Source: Ralstonia pickettii
GTDB taxonomy: Bacteria; Pseudomonadota; Gammaproteobacteria; Burkholderiales; Burkholderiaceae
Direction: 5' to 3'
NCBI RefSeq assembly: GCF_016466415.2
Contig: NZ_CP066771.1
Coordinates: 1,302,001 to 1,366,000 of the forward strand
DNA length: 64,000 bases
Shown here: positions 1 to 12,809 of the stretch, in pieces
Numbering within the stretch: the stretch's first letter is position 1
Layout of the letters: each line of letters begins with the position of its first letter
Notes under the pieces: generated by a model
The model's database searches: none
The model's input: only the letters and a program-made list of their open reading frames with translations
What the model was told of the DNA's origin: nothing
Made by a program: the position numbers and the translations under genes

Positions 1-830
1 GGGGCATTTCCTGGTATCCGTACCGCCTGCTGGCCGGCTGGGGGCTCGGCAGCATGCTGGCTTCGTCGATGACGGGCGCAGCCGCAGCAGTGCTGGCCGC
101 CATAGTGCTGCGTCGTCACTTTCCGACGTTTCAATGGTCGTGGCTGATTCCCGCGCTCGGGCTCGCGGCGGGCATCACCAACGCCGGTTTCGTCTGGGGC
201 ACGGTGCACGGCACGGTCATGCGGGTGCTGCTCTTGTTCTATCTGACGCCCGTCTGGACGGCGCTGCTGGCGCGCCTGTGGCTGCACGAGCGGCTGGGCT
301 GGCGTGGCGGTGTGCTGCTCGCGCTGGCGCTGTCGGGCGCGGTGATGATGCTGTGGTCGGGCCAGGCCGGCACGCCCTGGCCGGGTTCAGCGGCGGAAGG
401 GGCGGGGCTGATTGCTGGGCTCGCTTTTGCGTGCAACAACGTGCTGTCCCGCCTGGCGGGGCAGCGTCATCCGACCATGCGCCCGGAGATGCGGACCGTG
501 GTCGTCTTTACCGGCTGCACGCTGGTGGGGTTTCCGGCTGCGCTGATGCTGGATGGCGTGCGCACGGTGCCGGCGGCTTTCTCGCAGAGCAATACGTGGC
601 TGCTGCTGGCGGGCATGGCCTGCGTGCTGGTCGGCGGCAATGCGATGGTGCAGCGCGGCCTGCAACGCTTGCCGGCCAATCGTGCGGCGCTGCTGATGCT
701 GTTCGAAATCGTGGTGGCGGCCGCGTCATCGGCGCTGCTGACGGCGGAACGCCTGTCCCCCCAGGAGATGGCGGGCGGCGCCTGCATCATCCTGGCAGGC
801 GCGCTGTCGGGGCTGTCCCGGCGCAAGTAG
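1..830 (+). CDS. EamA/DMT-family transporter, 5' end outside window
   Basis: The frame is open from base 3, so this is the C-terminal 275 residues of a longer gene and the ATG at 54 is internal. The visible part is almost wholly hydrophobic, with several membrane helices separated by short Arg-rich loops, and ends in a helix followed by RRK. The hydrophobic pattern and the phrase ending YLTPVWTALLARLWLHERL match the drug/metabolite transporter superfamily (EamA repeat), in which two five-helix halves form an inner-membrane exporter or permease. The substrate cannot be read from sequence. The stop at 828-830 lies 33 bases before the next gene. A second, unrelated DMT transporter is at 43.6-44.6 kb. 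Confidence 0.85.
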   Translation, partial: GISWYPYRLLAGWGLGSMLASSMTGAAAAVLAAIVLRRHFPTFQWSWLIPALGLAAGITNAGFVWGTVHGTVMRVLLLFYLTPVWTALLARLWLHERLGWRGGVLLALALSGAVMMLWSGQAGTPWPGSAAEGAGLIAGLAFACNNVLSRLAGQRHPTMRPEMRTVVVFTGCTLVGFPAALMLDGVRTVPAAFSQSNTWLLLAGMACVLVGGNAMVQRGLQRLPANRAALLMLFEIVVAAASSALLTAERLSPQEMAGGACIILAGALSGLSRRK

Positions 831-863
831 GCTGCCGGCGTTTCGCAATCCAAGGAGTTGCCG

Positions 864-1910
864 ATGTTGCCTCGTTCGATTCTTGCTGCGTTGACGGTTG
901 CGTTGTCGATTGCTTCCACCGCCGCGTACGCCGCTCCGGCAGAGACCGGCCCCGTGTATGGCCCGCGCCTGGAGGGCTTCGAATACCCCGCTCCGGTCAA
1001 GCTTTTCAAGTTCGAGTCGCAGGGCAATGCACTGGAGATGGCGTACCTTGACGTCGCACCCAGGCAGCCGAACGGCCAGGTGGCGGTGCTGCTGCACGGC
1101 AAGAACTTCTGCGCGGCCACCTGGGAAGGCATGATCGCCGCGCTGACGGGTGCCGGCTACCGCGTGATCGCCCCGGATCAGATCGGCTTTTGCAAATCCA
1201 GCAAGCCGAGCGCATATCAGTTCACGTTCCAGCAACTGGCGAGCAATACGCATGCGCTGCTGGCGTCGCTCGGGATCGAGCAGGCCATCCTGATCGGCCA
1301 CTCGACGGGCGGCATGCTGGCGACGCGCTACGCGCTGATGTATCCGAACGCGGTGTCGCGGCTGGTGATGATCAACCCGATCGGCCTGGAAGACTGGAAG
1401 GCCAAGGGCGTACCGTCCATGACGGTCGACCAGTGGTTCGCGCGTGAGAAGCAAACCACCGCCGAGCGCATCCGCGCCTATGAGCAGTCGACGTACTACG
1501 CCGGGCAATGGCGTACGCAATACGAGCCGTGGGTCCAGATGCTGGCCGGCATGTACCGCGGCCCGGGGCGCGATCTGGTGGCGTGGAATTCCGCACTGCT
1601 GTACGACATGATCTACACGCAGCCCGTCGTCTATGAGTTCGGCCAGTTGCGCCCGTCGACGCTGCTGCTCATCGGCCAGAAAGACACCACCGCCATCGGC
1701 AAGGACACCGCCCCGCCGGAAGCGCGGGCACAGCTGGGGCATTACCCCGAACTTGGCCGTGCAGCCGCCAAGGCTATCCCGCGCGCGACGTTGGTGGAAT
1801 TCCCGGATGCGGGCCATGCGCCACAAATCCAGGATCCTGACGCGCTGCACAATGCGCTGCTCGACTGGCTCGCTGCGCCGGAGCCCTCGCGCACCCGTCG
1901 CCCGGACTGA
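864..1910 (+). CDS. Secreted alpha/beta hydrolase
   Basis: A 348-residue protein with a Sec signal peptide (MLPRSILAALTVALSIAS, cleavage expected near AAYA/APA), so it is probably periplasmic. The alpha/beta-hydrolase signature is complete: an LLHGKN oxyanion-hole segment, the nucleophile elbow GHSTGG, and a late DAGHAP histidine; an acid in the LLIGQKDTT strand is plausible. The start is taken as ATG 864 because AAGGAG at 852-857 sits six bases before it; the in-frame TTG at 858 abuts the ribosome binding site. The substrate is unknown; ester or lactone hydrolases of this type are common next to transporters. No terminator was recognised after the stop. Confidence 0.85.
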   Translation: MLPRSILAALTVALSIASTAAYAAPAETGPVYGPRLEGFEYPAPVKLFKFESQGNALEMAYLDVAPRQPNGQVAVLLHGKNFCAATWEGMIAALTGAGYRVIAPDQIGFCKSSKPSAYQFTFQQLASNTHALLASLGIEQAILIGHSTGGMLATRYALMYPNAVSRLVMINPIGLEDWKAKGVPSMTVDQWFAREKQTTAERIRAYEQSTYYAGQWRTQYEPWVQMLAGMYRGPGRDLVAWNSALLYDMIYTQPVVYEFGQLRPSTLLLIGQKDTTAIGKDTAPPEARAQLGHYPELGRAAAKAIPRATLVEFPDAGHAPQIQDPDALHNALLDWLAAPEPSRTRRPD

Positions 1911-2024
1911 CGCCGATTGTCATGAACGTGAAACTGCTTACAAATCCGCAGCAATTTGGCCTCCCGTACTGCAAATTTCGTCCATTTTTGTAGCGATTTG
2001 ATTGGCGGGAGGTTGGGGTGCGAA

Positions 2025-2033
2025 TGGTATGAT
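2025..2033 (+). promoter_or_regulatory. Putative extended -10 promoter of smc
   Basis: TGGTATGAT carries a TGn extension and a TATGAT -10 hexamer. No good -35 element lies at 16-18 bases, which is acceptable for extended -10 promoters. It lies about 130 bases before the GTG start of smc, which would give a structured leader (see 2041-2120). Pattern recognition only. Confidence 0.4.
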
Positions 2034-2040
2034 GGCGCCA

Positions 2041-2120
2041 TCCGCGCCCCTGGGGCGTGCCTTGTCAGTCCACGCCGAACGGCGTGGGTGTGACCGTTAA
2101 GGCGCGCTCCTGGGGCGCCC
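2041..2120 (+). other. Structured 5' leader of smc
   Basis: This untranslated stretch holds a perfect 7-bp hairpin (CCACGCC, loop GAAC, GGCGTGG; 2070-2087) flanked by two near-identical GC palindromic blocks sharing CCTGGGGCG (about 2045-2057 and 2105-2118). No T tract follows, so it does not look like an intrinsic terminator. If the promoter at 2025-2033 is real, the elements fall at the 5' end of the smc mRNA. Confidence 0.35.
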
Positions 2121-2161
2121 GCTTTATCCCCCTTTTCTGATCCCTTCGAGACGAACACAAC

Positions 2162-5100
2162 GTGCGCCTCTCTTCGATCAAGCTCGCAGGCTTCAAGTCT
2201 TTCGTCGATCCGACCAATTTTCATGTTCCGGGCCAGCTTGTCGGCATCGTCGGCCCGAACGGTTGCGGTAAATCCAACATCATCGACGCCGTGCGCTGGG
2301 TGCTCGGCGAATCACGCGCCGCGGAACTCCGTGGCGAATCGATGCAAGACGTCATCTTCAACGGCTCCACCCAGCGTAAGCCGGCCGGCCGGGCTAGCGT
2401 CGAACTCGTCTTCGACAACGCGGAAGGCCGCGCCGCCGGCCAGTGGAGCCAGTACGCCGAAGTGGCGGTCAAGCGCGTGCTGAGCCGCGATGGCACCTCG
2501 TCGTATTTCATCAACAACCAGGCGGTGCGCCGCCGCGACATCCAGGACATCTTCCTCGGCACGGGCCTGGGGCCGCGCGCCTACGCCATCATCGGGCAGG
2601 GGATGATCTCGCGCATCATCGAGGCCAAGCCCGATGACATGCGCATCTTCCTGGAAGAAGCCGCGGGCGTGTCGAAGTACAAGGAACGCCGCCGCGAAAC
2701 CGAAAACCGCCTCTCCGACACGCGTGAAAACCTGACGCGCGTGGAAGACATCCTGCGCGAACTCGGCACCAATCTCGAAAAGCTCGAGGGCCAGGCGGAA
2801 GTTGCGCAGCGCTTCCAGACGCTGCAGGCAGAAGGCGAAGAGAAGCAGCACCTGCTGTGGCTGCTGCGCAAGCGTGAAGCGCAGGCTGAGCAAGAGCGCC
2901 ATCAGCGTGCCATCGAACAGGCGCAGATCGACCTGGAAGCACAGACCGCGCAGTTGCGCCATATCGAGGCCGAACTCGAAACGATGCGCGTGGCGCATTA
3001 CGCCTCGTCCGATGCGATGCACGCCGCGCAGGGCGCGCTCTACGAAGCCAACTCCGAAGTCAGCCGTCTGGAAGCCGAGATCCGCTACGTGGTGGAATCG
3101 CGCAATCGCATCCAGCAGCAGATCGCCACGCTGACCGCGCAGCAGGAACAGTGGCATACGCAGGGCGAGCAGGCGCAGGAAGACCTCGCCGCCGCCGAGG
3201 AAGAGCTGGCAATGGCCGAGGAGCGTGCTGCGCAGGCCGCCGAGGACGTCGCGCGCAAAGCCGACGAACTCCCCGCCATGGAAGCGCAGTGGCGCGATGC
3301 GCAGACCGCGCTGAACGATCAACGCGCCGCGATCCTGCAATCGGAACAGGCCCTCAAGCTCGAAGCCGCACACCAGCGCAATGCCGATCAGGCCCTGCTG
3401 CAGCTCGAACAGCGCCGCGAACGTCTGACGCAAGAGTCATCCGGCCTCGACAAGCCGGACGACGTGCAGCTGGAAACGCTGCGTGCCGAACTGGCTGAGC
3501 AGGAAGAGGTGCTGGCCGAAGCGCAAGCCGCGCTGGAAGACGCAGAGACACAAGTGCCGCAGCTCGACGAGGCACGCCGCGCCGCGCAGGACCGCGTGCA
3601 ATCGGAAGCCGCCGCCATCGCTAGCCTGGAAGCGCGCCTCGCCGCGCTCAAGCAGCTGCAGGAGAACGTGCAGACCGACGGCAAGGTCCAGCCGTGGCTG
3701 GCCAAGCATGAGCTGAGCGAACTGCCGCGCTTCTGGAAGAAGCTCCAGATCGAGCAGGGCTGGGAGCCGGCACTCGAAGCGGTGCTGCGCGAAAAGCTTG
3801 GCGCGCTGGAAGTCTCCAACCTCGATTGGATCAAGGCGTTTGCGGCCGACGCGCCGCCCGCCAAGCTCGCCTTCTATGCGCCCCCGCCCGCAGCGCGTCC
3901 GGTCGAGGCGCCGGCGGGGTTGCGTCCGCTGATGTCGCTGGTGCAGGTGACGGAGCCCGGCATGCGCGCCGTGCTGCAAGACTGGCTGGCCGACGTCTAT
4001 ATCGCCGACGACATGCAGGCTGCGCTCGCCGCGCGGCAGACGTTGCCGGAAGGCGGCACGTTTGTGGTCCAGGCCGGGCACTTGATTGGCCGGTCGTCGG
4101 TGCAGTTGTACGCGCCCGATTCCGAGCAGGCCGGCATGCTGGCGCGCGCGCAGGAGATCGAGAACCTGCACAAACAGGTGCGTGCGCAGATGCTGTTGGC
4201 TGACGAAGCCAAGAGTGCCGCCGTGCGCGCCGAAGCGGCGTACAGCCAGGCCAGCCAGAACCTCACGCAGGTGCGGGCCCGCGCCGAACAGGCCACGCGC
4301 CGCGTGCACGTGCTGCAGATGGATGTGCTCAAGCTGTCGCAGGCGATGGATCGCTACAACGCACGCAGCGGCCAGATCGACAGCGAGTTGGACGAGATTC
4401 GCGCGCAGATCGAAGAGCAGCGTGCCATCCGTGCCGAATCCGAAGCGACGTTCGAACAGCACGACGCGGCGCTCGCCGACATGCAGGCGCGCTTTGAAGA
4501 CAGCCAGCAGGCGTTCGAAGCGCTGGAAGTTCGCCTGAGCGATGCGCGCAACGCCTTGCGCGATCAGGAGCGCGGCGCACAGGAGGCGCACTTTGCCGAG
4601 CGCAATCTGCAGAACCGCATTGCCGAACTGAAGCGCAACATCCAGGTGGCGAGCGACCAGGCGCAGCAGATCGTGCTGACGCTGGAAAACGCGCGCGCCG
4701 AGCTGGAAACCATCAACGAGCAGACCGCGCATACCGGACTGCAGGAAGCACTGGAGCGCCGCGCCGAGAAGGAAGAAAAGCTCGGGCTGGCGCGCATGGA
4801 ACTGGATGCGCTGACCGCGCAACTGCGCACGCACGACGAGCAACGCCTGACTGCAGAGCGCGCCCAGCAACCGCTGCGCGATCGCATTACCGAGCTGCAG
4901 TTGAAGGAACAGGCCGCGCGCCTGAACCAGGAGCAGTTCACCGAGCAGCTCACCGCTGCCAATGTGGACGAAGCAGCGTTAGCCGAACGTCTGACCGGCG
5001 ATCTGAAACCGTCCTACTTGCAAGGCGAAGTCACGCGCATCAACAACGCCATCAACGCGCTCGGGCCGGTCAACATGGCCGCGCTCGACGAACTGGCGGC

Positions 5101-5677
5101 AGCGCGGGAGCGCAAGGGCTTCCTGGATGCACAATCGGCCGATTTGACCGACGCCATCACCACGCTGGAAGACGCCATCCGCAAGATCGACCAGGAAACG
5201 CGCGCGCTGTTGCAAGGCACGTTCGACCAGGTCAACTATCACTTTGGCGAGCTGTTCCCGACGCTGTTCGGCGGCGGCCAGGCCAAGCTGATGATGACCG
5301 GCGAAGAGATTCTCGATGCAGGCGTGCAGGTGATGGCGCAGCCGCCGGGCAAGAAGAACTCGACCATTCACCTGCTGTCGGGCGGCGAGAAAGCGCTGAC
5401 CGCGATTGCGCTGGTGTTTGCGATGTTCCAGCTGAATCCGGCCCCGTTCTGCCTGCTCGACGAGGTGGATGCCCCGCTGGACGACGCCAACACCGAGCGC
5501 TACGCCAACATGGTCAAGCGCATGTCTGACAAGACCCAATTCGTTTTTATTTCTCACAACAAGATTGCGATGGAAATGGCGCAACAGCTCATCGGTGTGA
5601 CCATGCAGGAACAAGGTGTGTCCCGGATCGTGGCGGTGGACATGGATGCCGCGCTGACCATGGCGGAGGCGGCGTAA
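2162..5677 (+). CDS. smc: Chromosome segregation ATPase SMC
   Basis: A 1171-residue SMC protein, the ATPase core of the SMC-ScpAB complex that compacts and resolves the chromosome. The N-terminal head has Walker A GPNGCGKSN at residues 31-39. Long Glu/Arg/Ala-rich coiled coils flank a hinge near residues 500-680. The C-terminal head has the ABC signature LSGGEKALTA and Walker B FCLLDEVDAPLDDAN. The start is GTG 2162, giving MRLSSIKLAGFKSF, which aligns with the usual SMC N-terminus; no better upstream start exists and the ribosome binding site is weak. The stop TAA is followed at once by the zipA ATG, implying translational coupling. Confidence 0.98.
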   Translation: MRLSSIKLAGFKSFVDPTNFHVPGQLVGIVGPNGCGKSNIIDAVRWVLGESRAAELRGESMQDVIFNGSTQRKPAGRASVELVFDNAEGRAAGQWSQYAEVAVKRVLSRDGTSSYFINNQAVRRRDIQDIFLGTGLGPRAYAIIGQGMISRIIEAKPDDMRIFLEEAAGVSKYKERRRETENRLSDTRENLTRVEDILRELGTNLEKLEGQAEVAQRFQTLQAEGEEKQHLLWLLRKREAQAEQERHQRAIEQAQIDLEAQTAQLRHIEAELETMRVAHYASSDAMHAAQGALYEANSEVSRLEAEIRYVVESRNRIQQQIATLTAQQEQWHTQGEQAQEDLAAAEEELAMAEERAAQAAEDVARKADELPAMEAQWRDAQTALNDQRAAILQSEQALKLEAAHQRNADQALLQLEQRRERLTQESSGLDKPDDVQLETLRAELAEQEEVLAEAQAALEDAETQVPQLDEARRAAQDRVQSEAAAIASLEARLAALKQLQENVQTDGKVQPWLAKHELSELPRFWKKLQIEQGWEPALEAVLREKLGALEVSNLDWIKAFAADAPPAKLAFYAPPPAARPVEAPAGLRPLMSLVQVTEPGMRAVLQDWLADVYIADDMQAALAARQTLPEGGTFVVQAGHLIGRSSVQLYAPDSEQAGMLARAQEIENLHKQVRAQMLLADEAKSAAVRAEAAYSQASQNLTQVRARAEQATRRVHVLQMDVLKLSQAMDRYNARSGQIDSELDEIRAQIEEQRAIRAESEATFEQHDAALADMQARFEDSQQAFEALEVRLSDARNALRDQERGAQEAHFAERNLQNRIAELKRNIQVASDQAQQIVLTLENARAELETINEQTAHTGLQEALERRAEKEEKLGLARMELDALTAQLRTHDEQRLTAERAQQPLRDRITELQLKEQAARLNQEQFTEQLTAANVDEAALAERLTGDLKPSYLQGEVTRINNAINALGPVNMAALDELAAARERKGFLDAQSADLTDAITTLEDAIRKIDQETRALLQGTFDQVNYHFGELFPTLFGGGQAKLMMTGEEILDAGVQVMAQPPGKKNSTIHLLSGGEKALTAIALVFAMFQLNPAPFCLLDEVDAPLDDANTERYANMVKRMSDKTQFVFISHNKIAMEMAQQLIGVTMQEQGVSRIVAVDMDAALTMAEAA

Positions 5678-9874
<4,197 letters not shown>

Positions 9875-9942
9875 TCGAGACTGCGGGAGCGTCGGACCTG
9901 CGGGGGCGGGTAGGCGCGTGTTTCATCCACCACGGAGACGAT

Positions 9943-11064
9943 ATGAAGCGCGATGGTTTGAGGGGCTGGCGCCGGTTGGCGCTTGGAGTGGCCATGACTG
10001 CGATGCTAGGGCTGGCCGCATGCGCGGGGCCGCAGACGCCGGAAACGACCGCGGCTGCGTCGGCTGCGCAGAAGCCTCAGGGGCCCGTCTGGCAGCGCGT
10101 GCATCTTGGTACCGATGCAGCGGGCTACGATTTCCCCGTCTACGCCAACCATCCGCTTGATGGCAACCTCGGCAGCATCCGCGAAGTCGTGTTCGTGCAG
10201 CACGGCCTGCAGCGCAACGGAAACGATTACTACACCGCTGGCGCCGAGCTGCTCCAGGCCAGCGGCCGTAATCCCGACGAGGTCCTGCTGATTGCCCCGA
10301 ACTTTCCCGGTACGCCTGACGAAGGCAAAGGCTTCGACGGCATGCCGGTGTGGTCGGTGGACGGCTGGATTGGCGGCTTCAACGCCACCAACGCACCGTA
10401 TACGGACCTGAGTTCGCTCAAGGTGCTCGATGACCTGATCGGCTACGTGACCGACCCGGCACGCGCGCCCAACGTCAAGCGCGTAACGGTGGCAGGCCAT
10501 TCGGGCGGCGGCCAGATCGTGCAACGCTACGCTGTGCTCAACAACGTCGACGAGGCGATCCGCAAGCGCGGCATCGACCTGCGCTACGTGATCGCCAACC
10601 CCTCCTCATATCTGTATTTCACGCCGGAGCGTCCGCGCGGCAAGGGGTTTGCGCGCTACAGCACCAGCGTCTGCCCGGACTACGACCACTACAAGTACGG
10701 CATGGTCGACATGGTTCCGTATGCCGCCGGCAAGACCGGTCGCCAATTGTTCAACCGATACGCGCAGCGCCACGTGACTTACCTGGTCGGCACGCACGAC
10801 AACGACCCGAATCACCGCGTACTCGACAAGTTGTGCGGTGCCGAGGCTGAAGGCCCGACGCGCCTGGATCGCGCACGTAACTACTGGCGCTACGAGCGCT
10901 ATCTGGCGGGGCGCAAGCGCGTCAACCATCAGGCGCACGAAGTGGTCGGCGTAGGCCACGAGCAGGCGAAGATGTTCGGTTCGCGTTGTGGCGCACAGGC
11001 CGTGTTCGGCATGCCTGCGTCGGCCAACACCTCGGGGGCAGCCTGCCAGGCTCCGCATCTGTAA
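9943..11064 (+). CDS. Lipoprotein alpha/beta hydrolase
   Basis: A 373-residue predicted lipoprotein. A basic N-terminus and hydrophobic core end in the lipobox LAAC with Cys27, followed by a Thr/Ala-rich tether. The body has an alpha/beta-hydrolase pattern: VFVQHGLQRNG (oxyanion region), GHSGGG (nucleophile Ser), a candidate Asp in GTHDNDP, and a candidate His in GVGHEQAK. The distal part has paired Cys residues that could form disulfides, fitting a periplasmic location. ATG 9943 is preceded by GGAG; the longer frame upstream overlaps def and lacks the lipobox at its N-terminus. The substrate is unknown. Confidence 0.8.
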   Translation: MKRDGLRGWRRLALGVAMTAMLGLAACAGPQTPETTAAASAAQKPQGPVWQRVHLGTDAAGYDFPVYANHPLDGNLGSIREVVFVQHGLQRNGNDYYTAGAELLQASGRNPDEVLLIAPNFPGTPDEGKGFDGMPVWSVDGWIGGFNATNAPYTDLSSLKVLDDLIGYVTDPARAPNVKRVTVAGHSGGGQIVQRYAVLNNVDEAIRKRGIDLRYVIANPSSYLYFTPERPRGKGFARYSTSVCPDYDHYKYGMVDMVPYAAGKTGRQLFNRYAQRHVTYLVGTHDNDPNHRVLDKLCGAEAEGPTRLDRARNYWRYERYLAGRKRVNHQAHEVVGVGHEQAKMFGSRCGAQAVFGMPASANTSGAACQAPHL

Positions 11065-11079
11065 TGTAGGCAGAGCACG

Positions 11080-11118
11080 AAAAAACCGGTCAACGCAGGG
11101 TGCGCTGACCGGTTTTTT
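11080..11118. terminator. Bidirectional intrinsic terminator
   Basis: A 13-bp stem (A-run plus CCGGTCA, pairing with TGACCGGT plus T-run) with an inner CGCA/TGCG extension lies between the lipoprotein hydrolase and the convergent pseudouridine synthase gene. The A and T runs on both sides make it work in either direction. Confidence 0.9.
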
Positions 11119-11137
11119 GTTTGGGGCTGAGGCTGCC

Positions 11138-12784
11138 TCAGAACTTCTCGAACGGCCCCAGGAATCGCCACTGGCCGACCGGCAGATCGCCCAGCACGAT
11201 GCTGCCCATGCGGATGCGCTTCAGGCCCACCACTTCCAGTCCCACCTGTTCGCACATGCGGCGGATTTGGCGTTTCTTGCCTTCGCGCAGAACAAAGCGC
11301 AACTGCTCTTCGTTTTGCCAGCTCACCTTTGCAGGCTTGAGTGCTTCGCCGTCGAGCGACAGGCCAAAGCGCAGCTTCTCCATCAGCTCTTCCGGGAAGA
11401 CCTTGGAGATGTCGTGCTCGACAACGCCGTCCGGTGAATGCCACACCACGCGCACCAAGTATTCCTTCTCGACCGTCGAATCCTCGCCAATCAGGTGGCG
11501 TGCCACTCGGCCGTCCTGCGTCAACACCAGCAAGCCGGTGGAGTCGATATCCAGCCGCCCGGCCGGCGCCAGTGCCCGACGCTGCCACGGCGCGAAGCGC
11601 TTGCGCGTAGGATCGCCTTCCCACTGGTTTTCCGGCACGAATAGCGAAACGGCTGGCTGATAGCCGTCTTCCGCCTGGCCCGAAACGTAGCCGACCGGCT
11701 TGTGCATCAGCACGGTGACGCGCTCGCCTTGCTCGGATCGCGCTGACTGGTGGATTTCGATGATCGCATCCGGCTTGACGCGCGACCCCAGTTCGGTGAC
11801 CGGCTCGCCATCCACCAGCACCCAGCCACGCGGAATCCATTCGTCGGCCTCGCGGCGAGAGCACAGACCCAGTTCGGACATGCGTTTGGACAGACGGACC
11901 AGCCCGCTGGATTCGGTTTGCGCGGCCTGGCGTGGTGGCTGCTCCTCGGCATGACGCGGAGCGCGTTCCTCACGCTCGCGCTCGGGCCTTTGCGGACGTG
12001 CCGGACGATCATCGAAGCGACGCGGTGGTCGGTCGTTGTCAAAACGACGCGGAGGGCGTTCGTCATCGAAGCGACGCGGAGCCCGGTCATCGCCATAGCG
12101 GCGGGGCGGTCGTTGCTCATCGTTGAACCGACGCGGCGGGCGTTCATCGTCAAAGCGTCGTGGAGGCCGCTGGTCGCCATCGCGACGCGGCGCGCGTTGA
12201 TCGTCGCCATAGCGGCGTGGGCGCTCGTCATCGAAACGACGAGGCGGCCGTTGGTCGTCGCTGAACCTGCGCGGCGGGCGCTCATCGTCAAAGCGTCTCG
12301 GGGGACGGTCGTTGTCGAACCTGCGCGGCGGACGCTCGTCGTCGAACCGGCGAGGTGGGCGATCTTCGAACCGACGCGGCGGGCGCTCATCGTCAGAGCG
12401 GCGGGGCGATCGTTGCTCGTCATTGAACCGACGCGGCGGACGCTCGTCATCAAAGCGTCGCGGCGGGCGATCGCCTTGCATGCGGCGCGGCTTGGCTTCG
12501 CGCGTCTGGCCGTCGTCGTCGCGTCGCGCAGGACGTGCGGGGCGAGGCGGCTTACCTGCGCCTTCTTCCTGCTTGGGGCGGCGCTGGGCTGGGCGCAGCG
12601 GCTGGCGCTCGCGGTTCAGGTCGGAAGAACGCAGCGGCTTGCCGGTGGAGCGTACGGTATTGCCTTCGTCGTCGCGGCGCACGCCGAGCGTTGCACGCTT
12701 GCCCGGGCGGGTGGCGCGCTGAGTCGGGTCGCTGGCGCCGCGCTTGTCGTCGTCGCCCGGAAAATCATCGGAATCGGTAGTCAT
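11138..12784 (-). CDS. RsuA/RluF-type 23S rRNA pseudouridine synthase with disordered repeat N-terminus
   Basis: A 548-residue protein. Residues 296-345 form an S4 RNA-binding domain ([20 protein letters not shown]). Residues 355-545 form the RsuA/RluB/E/F catalytic domain, with catalytic Asp412 in [11 protein letters not shown] and the conserved [14 protein letters not shown] block. The end ([12 protein letters not shown]) resembles E. coli RluF (LSGIPLGEWRDL) more than RluB, by eye. Residues 1-295 are low complexity, with about 17 copies of a nine-residue D/R/P unit (residues 104-260). The start is ATG 12784 ([10 protein letters not shown]), 25 bases after the glnD stop; longer frames overlap glnD. 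The modified base (U2604 or U2605) cannot be assigned safely. Confidence 0.88.
   Translation of the reverse strand: MTTDSDDFPGDDDKRGASDPTQRATRPGKRATLGVRRDDEGNTVRSTGKPLRSSDLNRERQPLRPAQRRPKQEEGAGKPPRPARPARRDDDGQTREAKPRRMQGDRPPRRFDDERPPRRFNDEQRSPRRSDDERPPRRFEDRPPRRFDDERPPRRFDNDRPPRRFDDERPPRRFSDDQRPPRRFDDERPRRYGDDQRAPRRDGDQRPPRRFDDERPPRRFNDEQRPPRRYGDDRAPRRFDDERPPRRFDNDRPPRRFDDRPARPQRPEREREERAPRHAEEQPPRQAAQTESSGLVRLSKRMSELGLCSRREADEWIPRGWVLVDGEPVTELGSRVKPDAIIEIHQSARSEQGERVTVLMHKPVGYVSGQAEDGYQPAVSLFVPENQWEGDPTRKRFAPWQRRALAPAGRLDIDSTGLLVLTQDGRVARHLIGEDSTVEKEYLVRVVWHSPDGVVEHDISKVFPEELMEKLRFGLSLDGEALKPAKVSWQNEEQLRFVLREGKKRQIRRMCEQVGLEVVGLKRIRMGSIVLGDLPVGQWRFLGPFEKF
12002..12475 (-). repeat. Coding minisatellite: about 17 units of (D)DERPPRRF
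   Basis: This tandem array of 24-30 base units lies inside the pseudouridine synthase gene. Typical peptide units are [28 protein letters not shown] and [10 protein letters not shown]. Units vary at silent and replacement positions, so the array is old or selected rather than freshly amplified, but it could still change length by slippage or recombination. Confidence 0.9.
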
Positions 12785-12809
12785 GAATCTAGACCGGTAA
12801 GGCTGGCGC

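Noticed and set aside
12002-12475. Possible CRISPR array because of regular short repeats
   Set aside because: Units are contiguous, in frame, variable, and encode a peptide repeat; there are no unique spacers.
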